64,000 nucleotides of DNA from Bartonella kosoyi (GCF_003606325.2 NZ_CP031843.2:1937501-2001500); one strand, 5' to 3'; positions 19,812 through 29,680 are shown, counted from the first letter of the stretch. Translations and numbers: made by a program. The notes: a model not told the origin generated them from the letters alone.

Positions 19812-20307
19812 ATTTACGGAAAAGAAATCAATATGTTGAATAACTTTAACAAGAATTTCAACTGTCTCCCCTAAAGGACAAAAATTTCTATCTGATCTGA
19901 AAACAGCCTGAGTAGAAATCTTTGTCTTTAGAGAGGGAGGGAAGAGATCAAATAATTGAACACTGAACAAATAAAAGATAAAAAATCTTCCAATGCGATG
20001 CATCATACCATCTTTTAAAAATTAAAGAACGTGAAGAGAAACAATTGACAGAAGATAAAAAATTCACTTAAGTGCACTCTCAAAGAGATGAAGACTTCGC
20101 ATAAAATATTCAATTTTTTCAATTCTGAAAGATTAAAAAAAACCGAATTATTTGAAATAAAACTAATTTATTGTGCTAACGATTATGATTGATGTGCACA
20201 AAATGGGATTGTTGAAGATATAATTTAATGATGTTCCTTGACCAACTCACTCTCTCCTGAGTATAGCGCGGGGAATAAACGTGGAGAGACACGAAGGAGT
20301 ATAGAAA
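19812..20307. other. Intergenic region upstream of asd
   Basis: About 500 bases without a recognisable gene. Near the end a CTCTCC (20,252) and GGAGAG (20,283) pair could form a hairpin just before the AAGGAG ribosome site of asd at 20,293; whether it is regulatory is unknown. Confidence 0.4.
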
Positions 20308-21339
20308 ATGAGTTTTAAAGTTGCAATTGTCGGCGCAACAGGAAATGTCGGTCGTGAAATGCTTACAATTTTAGAAGAGCGTGGTTTTCCTGCACACGAA
20401 ATCGTCCCTCTGGCTTCACGACGCTCATTAGGGCAAGAAGTCTCTTATGGGGACAAAACTTTAAAAGTAAAAGCACTGGATACTTATGATTTCTCTGACA
20501 CAGATTTGTGTCTTATGTCTGCGGGGGGAAGCATTTCCAAAGAATATGCCCCTAAAATCGCTGCTGCCGGCTGTATCGTTATCGACAATTCCTCCACGTG
20601 GCGCTATGATGCCAATGTTCCGTTGATTGTCCCTGAAGTGAATGCACAAGCTGTAAGTGCCTTTTCTAAACGTAATATTATAGCCAATCCCAATTGTTCA
20701 ACCATTCAACTGGTCTTAGCTTTAAAACCTCTCCATGATGCTGCCACCATTAAACGGGTTGTTGTCTCTACATATCAATCGGTTTCTGGAGCTGGTAAAG
20801 AAGGAATGGACGAACTTTTCGAACAATCACGCGCAGTGTTTGTTGCAGATCCAATTACATCAAAAAAATTCACCAAACGCATTGCCTTTAATGTCATTCC
20901 CCATATCGATGTTTTCATGGAAGATGGTTATACAAAAGAAGAATGGAAAATGACGGCTGAAACGAAAAAAATTCTTGATCCCAAAATTAAATTAACAGCC
21001 ACTGCTGTTCGGGTTCCTGTCTTTATCGGTCATGCAGAAGCCGTCCATGTTGAATTTGAAAAACCACTCAGCGTACCTGAAGCACAAGAGCTTCTCCGCG
21101 ATGCCCCCGGTTGTCAGCTTATCGATAAACACGAAGATGGTGGCTATACCACACCTTATGAATGTACGGGAGAAGATGACACCTTTATTAGCCGCATTCG
21201 TGAAGATATCACCGTTGAAAATGGTTTAGCTTTCTGGGTTGTCGCTGATAATTTAAGAAAAGGAGCCGCATTAAATGCCGTTCAAATTGCTGAATTGCTC
21301 ATTTCTCGTAATTTGATAAAGCCTAAATCGGCAAATTAA
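20308..21339 (+). CDS. asd: Aspartate-semialdehyde dehydrogenase
   Basis: A 343-residue NADP-dependent enzyme that reduces aspartyl phosphate to aspartate semialdehyde, the branch point to lysine, diaminopimelate, methionine and threonine. The Rossmann motif VAIVGATGNVGREML opens the protein. Next are SAGGSISKEYAP, DNSSTWRYD, VPEVNAQA and the catalytic Cys in IANPNCSTIQLVLALKPLHD. VVVSTYQSVSGAGKEGMDEL, VRVPVFIGHAEAVHVEFEKP and DNLRKGAALNAVQIAELL complete the fold. The start has AAGGAG 10 bases upstream. It belongs to the Gram-negative subclass without the long insertion of E. coli Asd. Confidence 0.96.
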   Translation: MSFKVAIVGATGNVGREMLTILEERGFPAHEIVPLASRRSLGQEVSYGDKTLKVKALDTYDFSDTDLCLMSAGGSISKEYAPKIAAAGCIVIDNSSTWRYDANVPLIVPEVNAQAVSAFSKRNIIANPNCSTIQLVLALKPLHDAATIKRVVVSTYQSVSGAGKEGMDELFEQSRAVFVADPITSKKFTKRIAFNVIPHIDVFMEDGYTKEEWKMTAETKKILDPKIKLTATAVRVPVFIGHAEAVHVEFEKPLSVPEAQELLRDAPGCQLIDKHEDGGYTTPYECTGEDDTFISRIREDITVENGLAFWVVADNLRKGAALNAVQIAELLISRNLIKPKSAN

Positions 21340-21373
21340 CCATTTCTCTATCCGAAAGAATGAAAAGCTAAAG

Positions 21374-21405
21374 AGCCGGTCTGTCAAAAAGTCCGGCTTC
21401 TCTTC
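21374..21405 (+). terminator. Probable terminator of asd
   Basis: An AGCCGG/CCGGCT stem about 35 bases past the asd stop is followed by TCTCTTC. The T tract is interrupted, so this is a moderate call. Confidence 0.5.
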
Positions 21406-21435
21406 AGCAGGATCTTCCCCCACTAAGGGTTCATA

Positions 21436-21797
21436 TCGTCATCCTAAAGGACAGATTCAGGACATTGATAAATTCTACTCGTTAAATATCCTTGAATACC
21501 TCGCCACCTTAAAGAACGCAGATCTCTATCTACACTGCTCTTGTACACAATCGCACTTTGTTAACGCGTTTGCACCAATCACCGCCTTGATGCCGCCTTA
21601 CGACACAACAGTAACAAGGAAAAAAAGCCCTAGCCAGTCTATAAAAAATACCGCTTTTCTTAAGCAAATTCCATCAAACATTATCCTAAAGACAGTATCT
21701 CGAGGCGTTGATAAACTGGATTTGACCCTGAATATTCTTAACTCTCGCCACCTTAAGTTAACCCTCGCCGCCTTGATACCATTTTACGGGATAATAG
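21436..21797 (+). repeat. Two diverged copies of a short non-coding repeat
   Basis: A block with ATCCTAAAGGACAG, TTGATAAA, CTTGAATA and CTCGCCACCTTAA near 21,440-21,515 recurs near 21,680-21,760 as ATCCTAAAGACAG, TTGATAAA, CTGAATATTCTTAA, CTCGCCACCTTAA. A CGCCTTGATGCCGCCTTAC block recurs as CGCCTTGATACCATTTTAC. Spacing between copies is about 250 bases. No function was recognised. Confidence 0.5.
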
Positions 21798-21802
21798 GAT
21801 CA

Positions 21803-21843
21803 GCAGCATAAAGCATTTTCTTCTTTATGCTGCCATTTTTTTG
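21803..21843 (+). terminator. Strong rho-independent terminator 460 bases past asd
   Basis: A perfect 11-base stem GCAGCATAAAG/CTTTATGCTGC with a 9-base loop is followed by CATTTTTTT on the plus strand. The other strand has no T run. No plus-strand gene ends near it, so it either backs up asd or ends a transcript of the repeat region. Confidence 0.8.
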
Positions 21844-21888
21844 TCATCTCTCTTTTTTGTCATCCCTCTCGTGAGATTGACTTTATCC

Positions 21889-22551
21889 TTATCGAGCAGG
21901 ATAGGTCACAACGCGGTAACGCGTTTCATTGCGTTCAAAATTTTTGTCATTAACCTTATCCGGAAAGAAGGGATTATAAGCATTGACGTGCTTTACAGAA
22001 ACGCCTTGTGCTTTTGGAGATGGATTTAAAATTGTCCGTTCATCCCTTTTTTTGACACCTGTGGCATCGATAATCACATCGGTTCTGTACAGTTTTTGCA
22101 TGTTTTTGCGTGTTTTTTGCATCGCCGGAAGCGCTTTAAAGTCAGAAACAGCCTGTTTTACTTTTTCTTTTGGCGATTTTATAATGGCGTTTGATTTTGC
22201 AGACATCTTCTTCAAAGAATTTACGGGCATCTTTTTAAAAGCAACGGTGGGAACATTGTTGACATTGACATAACGTGCAGATGCCCAGCCAATTTTTCCA
22301 CTATAACCAAGCGAACACCAAGTTTTATTGGATAGACAGCCATAAATTTGTACTTTTGCTCCCATTGGAACCATTGCGATCACTTTATAAGCTGTCGCAG
22401 GGCCTGTGCGTAAAGACACCTGACCTGATGCAACACGGGCAACTGTTCCAGCAATGGTTCCAGCTTGTGCATGAAAAGCAGTCATTGCCACCCCTGACGC
22501 TCCTAAAGCCCATAAAGTCATCATTGTTGATAAAAATCTCTTTCTTAACAT
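21889..22551 (-). CDS. Secreted SH3-domain protein
   Basis: A protein of 220 residues with a cleavable signal peptide (MLRKRFLSTMMTLWALGASG, cleavage after FHAQA). It is followed by a bacterial SH3 domain at residues about 30-95: SGQVSLRTGPATAYKVIAMV, GAKVQIYGCLSNKTWCSLGY and GKIGWASARYVNV. Two Cys in the domain could form a disulfide. The rest is a basic, low-complexity tail with lysine-rich segments. Such proteins are presumed to bind the cell wall in the periplasm. The ATG at 22,551 has GAGAGGAA upstream and begins the signal peptide; the longer frame from 22,599 adds an unlikely 16-residue extension. Confidence 0.8.
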   Translation of the reverse strand: MLRKRFLSTMMTLWALGASGVAMTAFHAQAGTIAGTVARVASGQVSLRTGPATAYKVIAMVPMGAKVQIYGCLSNKTWCSLGYSGKIGWASARYVNVNNVPTVAFKKMPVNSLKKMSAKSNAIIKSPKEKVKQAVSDFKALPAMQKTRKNMQKLYRTDVIIDATGVKKRDERTILNPSPKAQGVSVKHVNAYNPFFPDKVNDKNFERNETRYRVVTYPAR

Positions 22552-22599
22552 TATTTTTTCCTCTCTAACATGTGAAGGGCAAAATATTCGCCTTTGCAA

Positions 22600-23011
22600 A
22601 ATTTGCCGCGTTTAAATCTAATACTCACCGATCTTTCTTTTCCCCCAAAGCCCCTAATCCCATTGCAACAAAATCTCTCTTTGTTCCCTCCACCCCTCTA
22701 CACGAACACGGTCTTTTGATCTTGATTGCGCAGTCTATTCCTTATGAATTGACAGCGAAAACATTATCCGATTGCTTGACTCTTCAATCAATCGCCTCTT
22801 AAAGAAGTTTTTAAAGTGTCATTGGTTCCCTCAACAAAGGATGATATTTCTCCAAAACTGCCGAAAATGGAGAGAAAAAGAATACTCTTTTTTTAAATAA
22901 AAGTGATTGAATATTCTCTAAAGCTTGTATAGGCTCAGATTTTCTTAAAAAAATACAGAGTATATTGAAGATTCCCTCAAAAAATCTCTTATAAAAGAAA
23001 GTTAAGAGCAC
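22600..23011. other. Divergent intergenic region upstream of metQ
   Basis: About 410 bases lie between the SH3 gene and metQ. I looked for a SAM-II or SAM/SAH riboswitch, often found before methionine genes in Alphaproteobacteria, and saw no matching core. No gene was recognised. Confidence 0.45.
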
Positions 23012-23830
23012 ATGACATTAAATTTTTTTTCTCGTAGTCGTCTTAGAGGATTATTTCTCTCTCTCTTGGCACTTTTTTTGTCTACTGCTTTTTCCATGGC
23101 TGCAGACAAAACAAAAATCAAACTCGGTATTATGGAGGGACGGGATGCGATTATCTGGAAAGTTGCTGCTGAACAAGCTAAAAAAAATGGTTTAGATATT
23201 GAACTTGTTTATTTTTCTGATTACGCTTTGCCCAACGACGCAGTTAACGCAGGAGAGATCGATGCCAATGCTTTTCAGCACGCCCCTTATCTTAATGAAC
23301 AAATGAAACAACGTGGCTATAAACTTTCAATTGTCGGCTATACATTTATTGCTCCAATAGGTATTTATTCACATAAAATCAAAGACTTAAAAGATCTGCA
23401 TGATGGTGCACATGTTGGTATTCCTAATGACCCATCAAATGGTGGGAGAGCCTTACTTCTTCTCAATTCTTTAGGTCTCATTAAATTAAAAGATCCTCAT
23501 AATATTCTCGCATCTCCCCTTGATATTATTGAAAATCCTAAAAACCTGCAAATTCGTGAACTCGATGCCGGTATGTTAGGGCGTGCAATTGACGATTTTG
23601 ATATTGCAATTGTAAACACAAACTGGGCTATTGTTTCTGGATTAAACTTCGAAAAAGATGTAGTTGCATGGGAGAGCGCAAAAAATAATCCTTATGATAA
23701 TATCATCGTTGTACGCACGAGCGAAAAAGATGAACCATGGGTAAAAAAATTAGTTGCCGCTTACAACAATGAACTTATCCGTGCAAAAATCAAAGAGGTT
23801 TTTGGTACAACAGCCCAAACATCTTGGTAA
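23012..23830 (+). CDS. metQ: Methionine ABC transporter substrate-binding protein (NlpA/MetQ family)
   Basis: A 272-residue periplasmic binding protein. The signal peptide (LFLSLLALFLSTAFSMAADK) ends in an AxA-like site and has no lipobox Cys, so this member appears to be a soluble periplasmic protein rather than the usual lipoprotein. The mature part has KLGIMEGRDAIIWKVAAEQA, VYFSDYALPNDAVNAGEIDA, NAFQHAPYLNEQ and GIPNDPSNGGRALLLLNSLG, all typical of the D-methionine binding family. The next genes encode the ATPase and permease, forming a complete importer. Confidence 0.92.
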   Translation: MTLNFFSRSRLRGLFLSLLALFLSTAFSMAADKTKIKLGIMEGRDAIIWKVAAEQAKKNGLDIELVYFSDYALPNDAVNAGEIDANAFQHAPYLNEQMKQRGYKLSIVGYTFIAPIGIYSHKIKDLKDLHDGAHVGIPNDPSNGGRALLLLNSLGLIKLKDPHNILASPLDIIENPKNLQIRELDAGMLGRAIDDFDIAIVNTNWAIVSGLNFEKDVVAWESAKNNPYDNIIVVRTSEKDEPWVKKLVAAYNNELIRAKIKEVFGTTAQTSW

Positions 23831-23857
23831 TTATGCCAAACATCCCGGTAATCGTGA

Positions 23858-24892
23858 ATGGAAAAACCTACTCTTATCTCCTTAAAAAACATCAGCCGTT
23901 GTTTTAACAAGACGGCTGGTGTTCCGGTGATTAATAATCTCTCTTTAAATATCCATGCTGGTGAAATCCTTGGCATTATCGGGCGCAGTGGAGCAGGAAA
24001 ATCGACACTTATCCGCTGTTTAAATGGGTTAGAGAAGATTGATGCAGGGTGCATTTTTTTTGAAGATGTTGATATTTCAAATCTATCAGAGACAGAATGG
24101 GCGCCTTACCGTCAACGGATTGGGATGATTTTTCAACATTTTAATCTTCTCTCATCACAAAATATTCTTGATAACATTGCATTGCCACTTAAATTAAGTG
24201 GTGTCAGTAAAAAACAACGCCACAAACGTGCCCTCGAACTGATTGAATTGGTTGGGTTATATGGGAAAGAATATTGCTATCCGGCACAATTATCCGGAGG
24301 GCAAAAACAACGGGTTGGCATTGCCCGTGCTCTAGCCGCTAATCCTAAAATATTGTTATCCGATGAAGCAACTTCTGCTCTTGATCCTGAAACAACACAA
24401 TCTATTCTAGAGCTCCTTGCGAATATTAACAAACACCTCAATCTCACGATTGTGCTCATTACCCATGAAATGGAAGTTGTACGCACCATAGCGCATCGCG
24501 TCGTTGTTCTTAATCAAGGACAGATTGTAGAAGAAGGACGTGTGAAAGACATTTTTACATCACCGCAAGATGATACAACTATCGCCATGCTCAAGCTTGT
24601 CACGCCACAACTTCCTGAAAAATTTGCAAAAAATCTCAAACCAATCGGGCGAGAAGCTGTCATTGAAATCAATATTGCTGGTGAAATTGCCCAGCAACCT
24701 TTTCTTCATCTGCTAGAAAATGAGAGTGGTTTAAAAGCACGTATTTTGCATGGTGGTATTGATACCGTTCAAGATGAAACCATTGGGCGACTCTTCTTGG
24801 CTCTTCCTGGAGAAGATAAAGAAGCTTTAGAAAAAGCTGTTCAATGGTTAACGAAAAAAGGACGATATTGTGAGGTATTAGGTTATGTTTAA
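23858..24892 (+). CDS. metN: Methionine import ATP-binding protein
   Basis: A 344-residue ABC ATPase. Walker A is GRSGAGKSTLIRCLNGLE, the Q loop IGMIFQHFNLLSS, the signature LSGGQKQRVGIARALA and Walker B KILLSDEATSALDPET, with the switch His in TIVLITHEMEV. The C-terminal 80 residues form the NIL regulatory domain (LLENESGLKARILHGG, ALEKAVQWLTKKG), which binds methionine and inhibits transport in characterised MetN. The start is 27 bases after metQ; the short spacer contains a second copy of the last bases of metQ (AAACATC-TGGTAAT). Confidence 0.95.
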   Translation: MEKPTLISLKNISRCFNKTAGVPVINNLSLNIHAGEILGIIGRSGAGKSTLIRCLNGLEKIDAGCIFFEDVDISNLSETEWAPYRQRIGMIFQHFNLLSSQNILDNIALPLKLSGVSKKQRHKRALELIELVGLYGKEYCYPAQLSGGQKQRVGIARALAANPKILLSDEATSALDPETTQSILELLANINKHLNLTIVLITHEMEVVRTIAHRVVVLNQGQIVEEGRVKDIFTSPQDDTTIAMLKLVTPQLPEKFAKNLKPIGREAVIEINIAGEIAQQPFLHLLENESGLKARILHGGIDTVQDETIGRLFLALPGEDKEALEKAVQWLTKKGRYCEVLGYV

Positions 24893-25544
24893 TGTTTTGT
24901 CTCATGAACTTCCTCAAGCTGTTATTGATACAATATTGATGACATTGAGTGCTTCTTTTATGGCATTTATTATAGGGCTTCCCCTTGGTCTTCTTCTTCA
25001 TACAACAGCACGTGGAGGGATTTTTGCCTCATCTCTCATCAATCGCCCTTTAAGCATGATCATTGACAGTATTCGTGCCATTCCCTTTATTATTCTTGCA
25101 TTTTATCTTCTTCCCGTTACCCGTATCGTTGTAGGAAAAGGAATAGGAATGCCTGCTGTCATTTTTATACTGACCATTTCAGCGACTCCTTTTTATGCAC
25201 GCATGGCCGAACTCGCTTTTAAAACCGTTGAAAACGGCCTCATTGAAGCTGTCCGCTCCATGGGTGCAAGCCGTCTTCAAATTATCAGACATGTTCTTAT
25301 TCCTGAAGCGCTCCCTAGCCTGATTACAGGTTTTACAGTCATGGTCATTTCTCTCATCGGTGCCACCTCACTTGCTGGGTATCTCGGTGGAGGCGGTTTA
25401 GGAGACATGGCAATCCGCTATGGCTATCAACGCTATAATACCTTCATCATGACCGTCGTCATTATCCTTTTGATTGTGCTCAATATTACAACCCAATGGA
25501 TTTCCGATAAAATCGTACAAAAACTTGATAAAACGAAGCACTAA
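24885..25544 (+). CDS. metI: Methionine ABC transporter permease
   Basis: A 219-residue inner-membrane protein with five or six predicted helices. The ATPase-docking EAA motif reads EAVRSMGASRLQIIRHVLIP, close to the consensus EAA---G---------I-LP. DSIRAIPFIILAFYLLPVTR and TSLAGYLGGGGLGDMAIRYG are characteristic of MetI. The start overlaps the metN stop by eight bases, which indicates coupled translation. Together with metQ and metN it makes a D/L-methionine importer. Confidence 0.95.
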   Translation: MFNVLSHELPQAVIDTILMTLSASFMAFIIGLPLGLLLHTTARGGIFASSLINRPLSMIIDSIRAIPFIILAFYLLPVTRIVVGKGIGMPAVIFILTISATPFYARMAELAFKTVENGLIEAVRSMGASRLQIIRHVLIPEALPSLITGFTVMVISLIGATSLAGYLGGGGLGDMAIRYGYQRYNTFIMTVVIILLIVLNITTQWISDKIVQKLDKTKH

Positions 25545-25849
25545 AAGACTTAGAATTTCACGGGCTTGCATTATCATCCTCTTTGCCACTTCCAAAGTGC
25601 AACACCTCGCAAGTGAAACACCCCTTGGTAATCGAAAACGCTCATAAGAGATTAGGAGCTTTTTTCTTAAACAGTTTTTATCTTTCTCCATCCGTCTGTA
25701 ACCAAGCAAATAGTTTTAATGACTTCACTGTAAAAACGAGATGAAATGAGAGATCTTACAGCATTGAAAACTCTCTCTCCATAAAACGATAAATTATCAT
25801 GTTAAATCACTCTCTTGATCATGATCTGATCGCAACTTAGACAAGATAT

Positions 25850-26290
25850 TGATTTATAGTGATAATATAGCGTTATTCATATTGAATGAGAACACCGAAT
25901 ATCGTAAGATCTTTCATTTCAAAGCTCTCCATGTTGAATCAATCAAAATCGCCTGCACATTACAAATGGGATTAGCGTGTGGATAAAAAACTATTAAGAA
26001 AGGACTAAAAATGGCTCTTATGAACCGTCTTAAGAAAAGTCTGTCGCAATGGGGGGGCTGGCAAATATAACGATGGTACCGACTTGTTACTTCATAAGCG
26101 TAAAGATGGGGGGCTCAATGGCTTTATCGTTATACCATTCACGGGCACCGTCACGAAATGGGCTTGGATGCCTTGAGAAATGTTTCTTTTACAAAAGCCA
26201 GTGAACGAGCAACCCAATAGCGTTCTGTTTTGCATGAGAGGCGTGACTCCATTAGCAACACCCCATCAAAACAATCGAACAGACAAAACA
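25850..26290 (+). repeat. Dispersed intergenic element, best preserved forward copy
   Basis: This copy begins TTGATTTATAGTGATAATAT, continues with TTCATATTGAATGAGAA, TTGAATCAATCAAAA, GCACATTACAAATGGGAT, GTGTGGATAAAAA, GGCTCTTATGAACCGTCTTAAG, CTTCATAAGCGTAAAGATGG and ends GCATGAGAGGCGTGACTCCA. It is related to the copies at 29.3, 32.45 and 37.1 kb and, reversed, to those at 5.8, 26.9, 30.0, 32.9 and 53.9 kb. There is no intact reading frame, so it looks like a non-autonomous or decayed element. Confidence 0.65.
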
Positions 26291-26869
26291 ATCTGCTATC
26301 GCTATCAAGGCTATAACACCTCCACCATAATTATGATTGATCACTCTTAATGTATGATTGTTGTCTCCCAAAGTGTTTGATCAAAAATAGCAATCTCTTG
26401 CCAATCCATTGCTGGTCTATTAATGGTTTTATGACGTTGTTTTATTTTTTAAACAAAGTTTGTTCTTTAACTTTCTACTTATAAATCAAAATCTAAACCA
26501 AATACAACAGCCTATTTTAGAGACATATTGAGTTGGATAAAAGCTTTAAACACTGTTCCTTCTTTTATATGCCAAAGTGCAAGAGAACTTATTGCATATC
26601 TATCAAGCATAATTTCTAAAATGGGAAAACTGCCTAATTTTGGAAAAATATTAAAGGCGTAAAGGTGCAAACCAATTTTCATCTTTACCATCATTCTTTA
26701 GTTCGGCATGAAGGTTTTCAAAAGCGTCTAAAGCGATATTCTTTAAATAATGGAGATTACGCATTGCCTTACACTTTTTGTTTATCACGTTCTTTAAATG
26801 GATCACCCCCTGCTTGTAAAAACAGAATGTCCCAAACGAAATAGACCTCGCGTCGCATATTCATGCGCT
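26291..26869. other. Spacer between two facing repeat copies
   Basis: This AT-rich stretch of about 580 bases separates a forward and a reverse copy of the dispersed element. The 60-codon minus-strand frame at 26,512-26,694 has no recognised similarity. Confidence 0.4.
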
Positions 26870-27240
26870 TATTTTAAAGAGGCATCAAAGCCCTCAAGCT
26901 CATTTCGCGATAGTATCCGTGAATGGTATAATATTCAATTCATTGAGACGCCATCTTTACACTTCATAAAAGCGTAAACCGGCACATCATACACTTTGCC
27001 AAATCCCAGTGTTGTAAACCACCCCTTAACACTCGAGACAGTTCGGCATACCTTTCTTGTACAGTTCACTCCATACAGACTTGACCGCTTTTAAACATGC
27101 AAATGAGTGGTTTTGATTATTTCGACATGAAAATAAATTTAGAATGAAAGCATCTTACGATATTCTAGCCTCGCATTCCGGATGAATGACACGATAAAAC
27201 ACTACATTCTCAATGCTGTCATCAAAGAAAATTCTAATAA
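26870..27240 (-). repeat. Dispersed intergenic element, reverse copy
   Basis: It is in inverted orientation relative to the copy at 25,850-26,290. Landmarks are CATCTTTACACTTCATAAAAG, CACACTTTGCCAAAT-CCAGTGTTG, GGCATACCTTTCTTGTACAG and TTTTGATTATTTCGACATG. Confidence 0.6.
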
Positions 27241-27282
27241 AATTGTAGGAAAATCCTTATAAAACAAAGCACTCAAATAATT

Positions 27283-27762
27283 TTAAAGGTTGGAGAATTT
27301 TTCGCCCAGCACAGCAACAATAAGCCATTGAGCCGTAAGGGCTGGTTTTTTTAATTTTTCTACCTCCACTGTCACCCCATAATGGAAAACCACGCGACCA
27401 GAAGGGCGAATTTCGGCATCATCTAACAAAAAACGCGCACGCACCCGAGCTCCTGTTTTCACAGGACTCATAAACCGTACTTTATCGAAACCATAATTAA
27501 TCCCCATTGCAGCTCCTTCTAACTCTGGAAGAGCCTCATAAGCAAGTGTAGACAAAAGCGATAATGTTAAAAAGCCATGAGCAATCGTTCCCCCAAAAGG
27601 TGTCTTTTTGGCTTTTTCCTCATCAACGTGTATCCATTGATGATCATCTGTAGCGCCTGCAAATTGATTAATCATATCCTGTGTAACAAGACGCCACTGC
27701 GATAATCCTATTTCTTTTCCAATAAAAGTAGCAACATCTTGTACTGCGATTTTTTGCTGCAT
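27283..27762 (-). CDS. MaoC-family (R)-hydratase-like protein
   Basis: A 159-residue hot-dog fold protein. The hydratase-2 motif is present as FAGATDDHQWIHVDEEKAKK followed by PFGGTIAHGFLTLSLLSTLA, with the catalytic Asp and His. INYGFDKVRFMSPVKTGARV and a C-terminal strand complete it. It resembles the NodN/PhaJ-like subgroup, which hydrates trans-2-enoyl-CoA or related thioesters; the true substrate is unknown. The gene is isolated and divergent from the next oxidoreductase gene. The length is normal for the family. Confidence 0.88.
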   Translation of the reverse strand: MQQKIAVQDVATFIGKEIGLSQWRLVTQDMINQFAGATDDHQWIHVDEEKAKKTPFGGTIAHGFLTLSLLSTLAYEALPELEGAAMGINYGFDKVRFMSPVKTGARVRARFLLDDAEIRPSGRVVFHYGVTVEVEKLKKPALTAQWLIVAVLGEKFSNL

Positions 27763-27929
27763 AACGCTATTCCCATTTTATTTGATAAAAACAACCACCC
27801 CTCTTGCTTTTATAAAACCCATTGATTAGAGCATCAAGAATAAAAGATTAATTAATTGTCTTAAAAACAAATACACCGTATGAATAAGAAACCTTTTTTA
27901 ACAGAATAGTTTTCAAATGGGAAAAAAGA

Positions 27930-29258
27930 ATGGCAAGCAATGTGAACCTAACAGGTTTAGCGCATGATTTGAAGCAACGTGCAGAAAACCATCCCCCCAT
28001 TCGTATTGGACTGATTGGTTGTGGTGAAATGGGCACAGATTTATTATCAAGTATTGCGCATATGGAGGGGATAACAGTCGCCGCCGTCGCCACGAGGACA
28101 CCGTCACGTATTTTTGATGCTGCGACACTTGCCTATGGCGAAGAAGGACATGTCTGTGAAGTTGAAAATGCGCATGCCCTCACACAAAGCATTGAAAAAG
28201 GTTTGATTGCAGCAACAGACGATATTGACCTTGTTTTGCGCCATGAACAAATTGATATTATCGTTGATGCAACTGGTTATCCTGAAGCAGGAGCAGAAAT
28301 TGGCTTTAAAGCGCTTGAAAACAACAAACATCTTGTCATGATGAATGTTGAAGCTGATGTTACGATTGGCGCGTATCTGAAACATGAAGCAGAAAAACGA
28401 GGCCTTATTTATACCCTTGGTGCTGGTGATGAACCGACTTCCTGCATGGAACTTATCGAATTTGTTTCAGCTCTTGGGCATAAAATTGTTGCAGCGGGGA
28501 AGGGAAAAAATAATCCTCTCCTCTTTGATGCCACACCCGATGCTTATGAAGAAGAAGCACTCCGCCGTAATATGAATGTGCGCATGTTGGTTGAATTTAT
28601 TGATGGTTCCAAAACAATGGTTGAAATGGCAGCAATTGCCAATGCTACTGGACTTCTCCCCGATTGCCCAGGAATGCACGGCCCTCAAGCAGCACTGCAA
28701 GATTTAAACAAAGTCCTTATTCCAAAACAAGATGGAGGCATCTTGCAACAATATGGTGTGGTGGATTATTCAATAGGTCAAGGTGTTTCCCCAGGGGTCT
28801 TTGTCATTGCAGAAATAGCACACCCACGTTTACGCGAGCGTATGGAAGATTTAAAAATTGGTCAGGGACCTTATTTCACCTTTCACCGCCCCTATCATTT
28901 AACAGCTATGGAAGTTCCCCTCACCTGCGCACGCGTTATGCTGTATGGCAAAAAAGATATGGTTCCCCTTAGCCATCCCGTAGTAGAAGTCTGTGCTGTT
29001 GCTAAAAAAGATTTACACCCAGGTGACCAATTAGATTTCATCGGTCTTTATAGTTATCGCGCTTGGATCATGAATATTGCAGAAGCACGCGCTCACCAAG
29101 CCATTCCTTGTGGTCTTTTAGAAAAAGCAACGGTAACAGCTGCAATTAAAAAAAATGAACTCATTACAGTGCATAATACGGCTATTCGTGAAGATCAATG
29201 GATTGCGCGTCTTCGTGCCAAACAAGACCTTTTACTTCATTGCCCTTCTCTCGGCTGA
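27930..29258 (+). CDS. NAD(P)-dependent oxidoreductase with C-terminal SAF domain
   Basis: A 442-residue cytoplasmic protein. The N-terminal Rossmann domain has IRIGLIGCGEMGTDLLSSIA and HEQIDIIVDATGYPEAGAEI, as in homoserine-dehydrogenase-like proteins. The middle part carries YTLGAGDEPTSCMELIEFVS and VVAAGKGKNNPL-type residues (VAAGKGKNNPLLFDATPD). A SAF domain near the C-terminus has CAVAKKDLHPGDQLDFIGLY and ATVTAAIKKNELIT. Proteins of this architecture are widespread in Hyphomicrobiales and often act on sugar acids or related metabolites, but the substrate cannot be deduced here. It has no operon partners. Confidence 0.8.
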   Translation: MASNVNLTGLAHDLKQRAENHPPIRIGLIGCGEMGTDLLSSIAHMEGITVAAVATRTPSRIFDAATLAYGEEGHVCEVENAHALTQSIEKGLIAATDDIDLVLRHEQIDIIVDATGYPEAGAEIGFKALENNKHLVMMNVEADVTIGAYLKHEAEKRGLIYTLGAGDEPTSCMELIEFVSALGHKIVAAGKGKNNPLLFDATPDAYEEEALRRNMNVRMLVEFIDGSKTMVEMAAIANATGLLPDCPGMHGPQAALQDLNKVLIPKQDGGILQQYGVVDYSIGQGVSPGVFVIAEIAHPRLRERMEDLKIGQGPYFTFHRPYHLTAMEVPLTCARVMLYGKKDMVPLSHPVVEVCAVAKKDLHPGDQLDFIGLYSYRAWIMNIAEARAHQAIPCGLLEKATVTAAIKKNELITVHNTAIREDQWIARLRAKQDLLLHCPSLG

Positions 29259-29307
29259 TCTATAAATATCCTCTTCTTATCCTAAAAAATTCATTGCTTT
29301 ACAAAAC

Positions 29308-29680
29308 AACGCATTGATTTATAATGATAATCTATCATTATTCATATTGAATGAGAATCCCAAATAACGTAAGATTCTCTCATTTAAAATCTTTTTATCT
29401 TGAATCAATCAAAACCATTCACCTGCACGTTACAAGCGGAGCTGGTGTGTGGATAAAAATCGTATAAGAAAAGACTAAAAATGGCTCTTATGAACCGCCT
29501 TAAGTGCTAAAGACTGTCACACATTAGAGGCTGGCAAAGTGTGTGATGGTGCCAGCTTGTTATTTCATAAGCGTAAAGATGGAGGTGCTCAATGGATTGA
29601 CCGTTATACCTATTCATGATCACCACCATGCAATGAAATTGGCTGCCTTAAGAGATGTTTCTTTAAGGAACAATATTCCT
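29308..29680 (+). repeat. Dispersed intergenic element, forward copy
   Basis: It is closely similar to the 25,850 copy: TTGATTTATAATGATAATCT, TTCATATTGAATGAGAATC, GTGTGGATAAAAATCGTATAAG, GGCTCTTATGAACCGCCTTAAG and TTTCATAAGCGTAAAGATGG are shared. It lies about 50 bases after the oxidoreductase stop. Confidence 0.65.

Noticed and set aside
22600..23011. Search for a SAM riboswitch upstream of metQ
   Set aside because: No SAM-II or other SAM aptamer core was visible on the plus strand.
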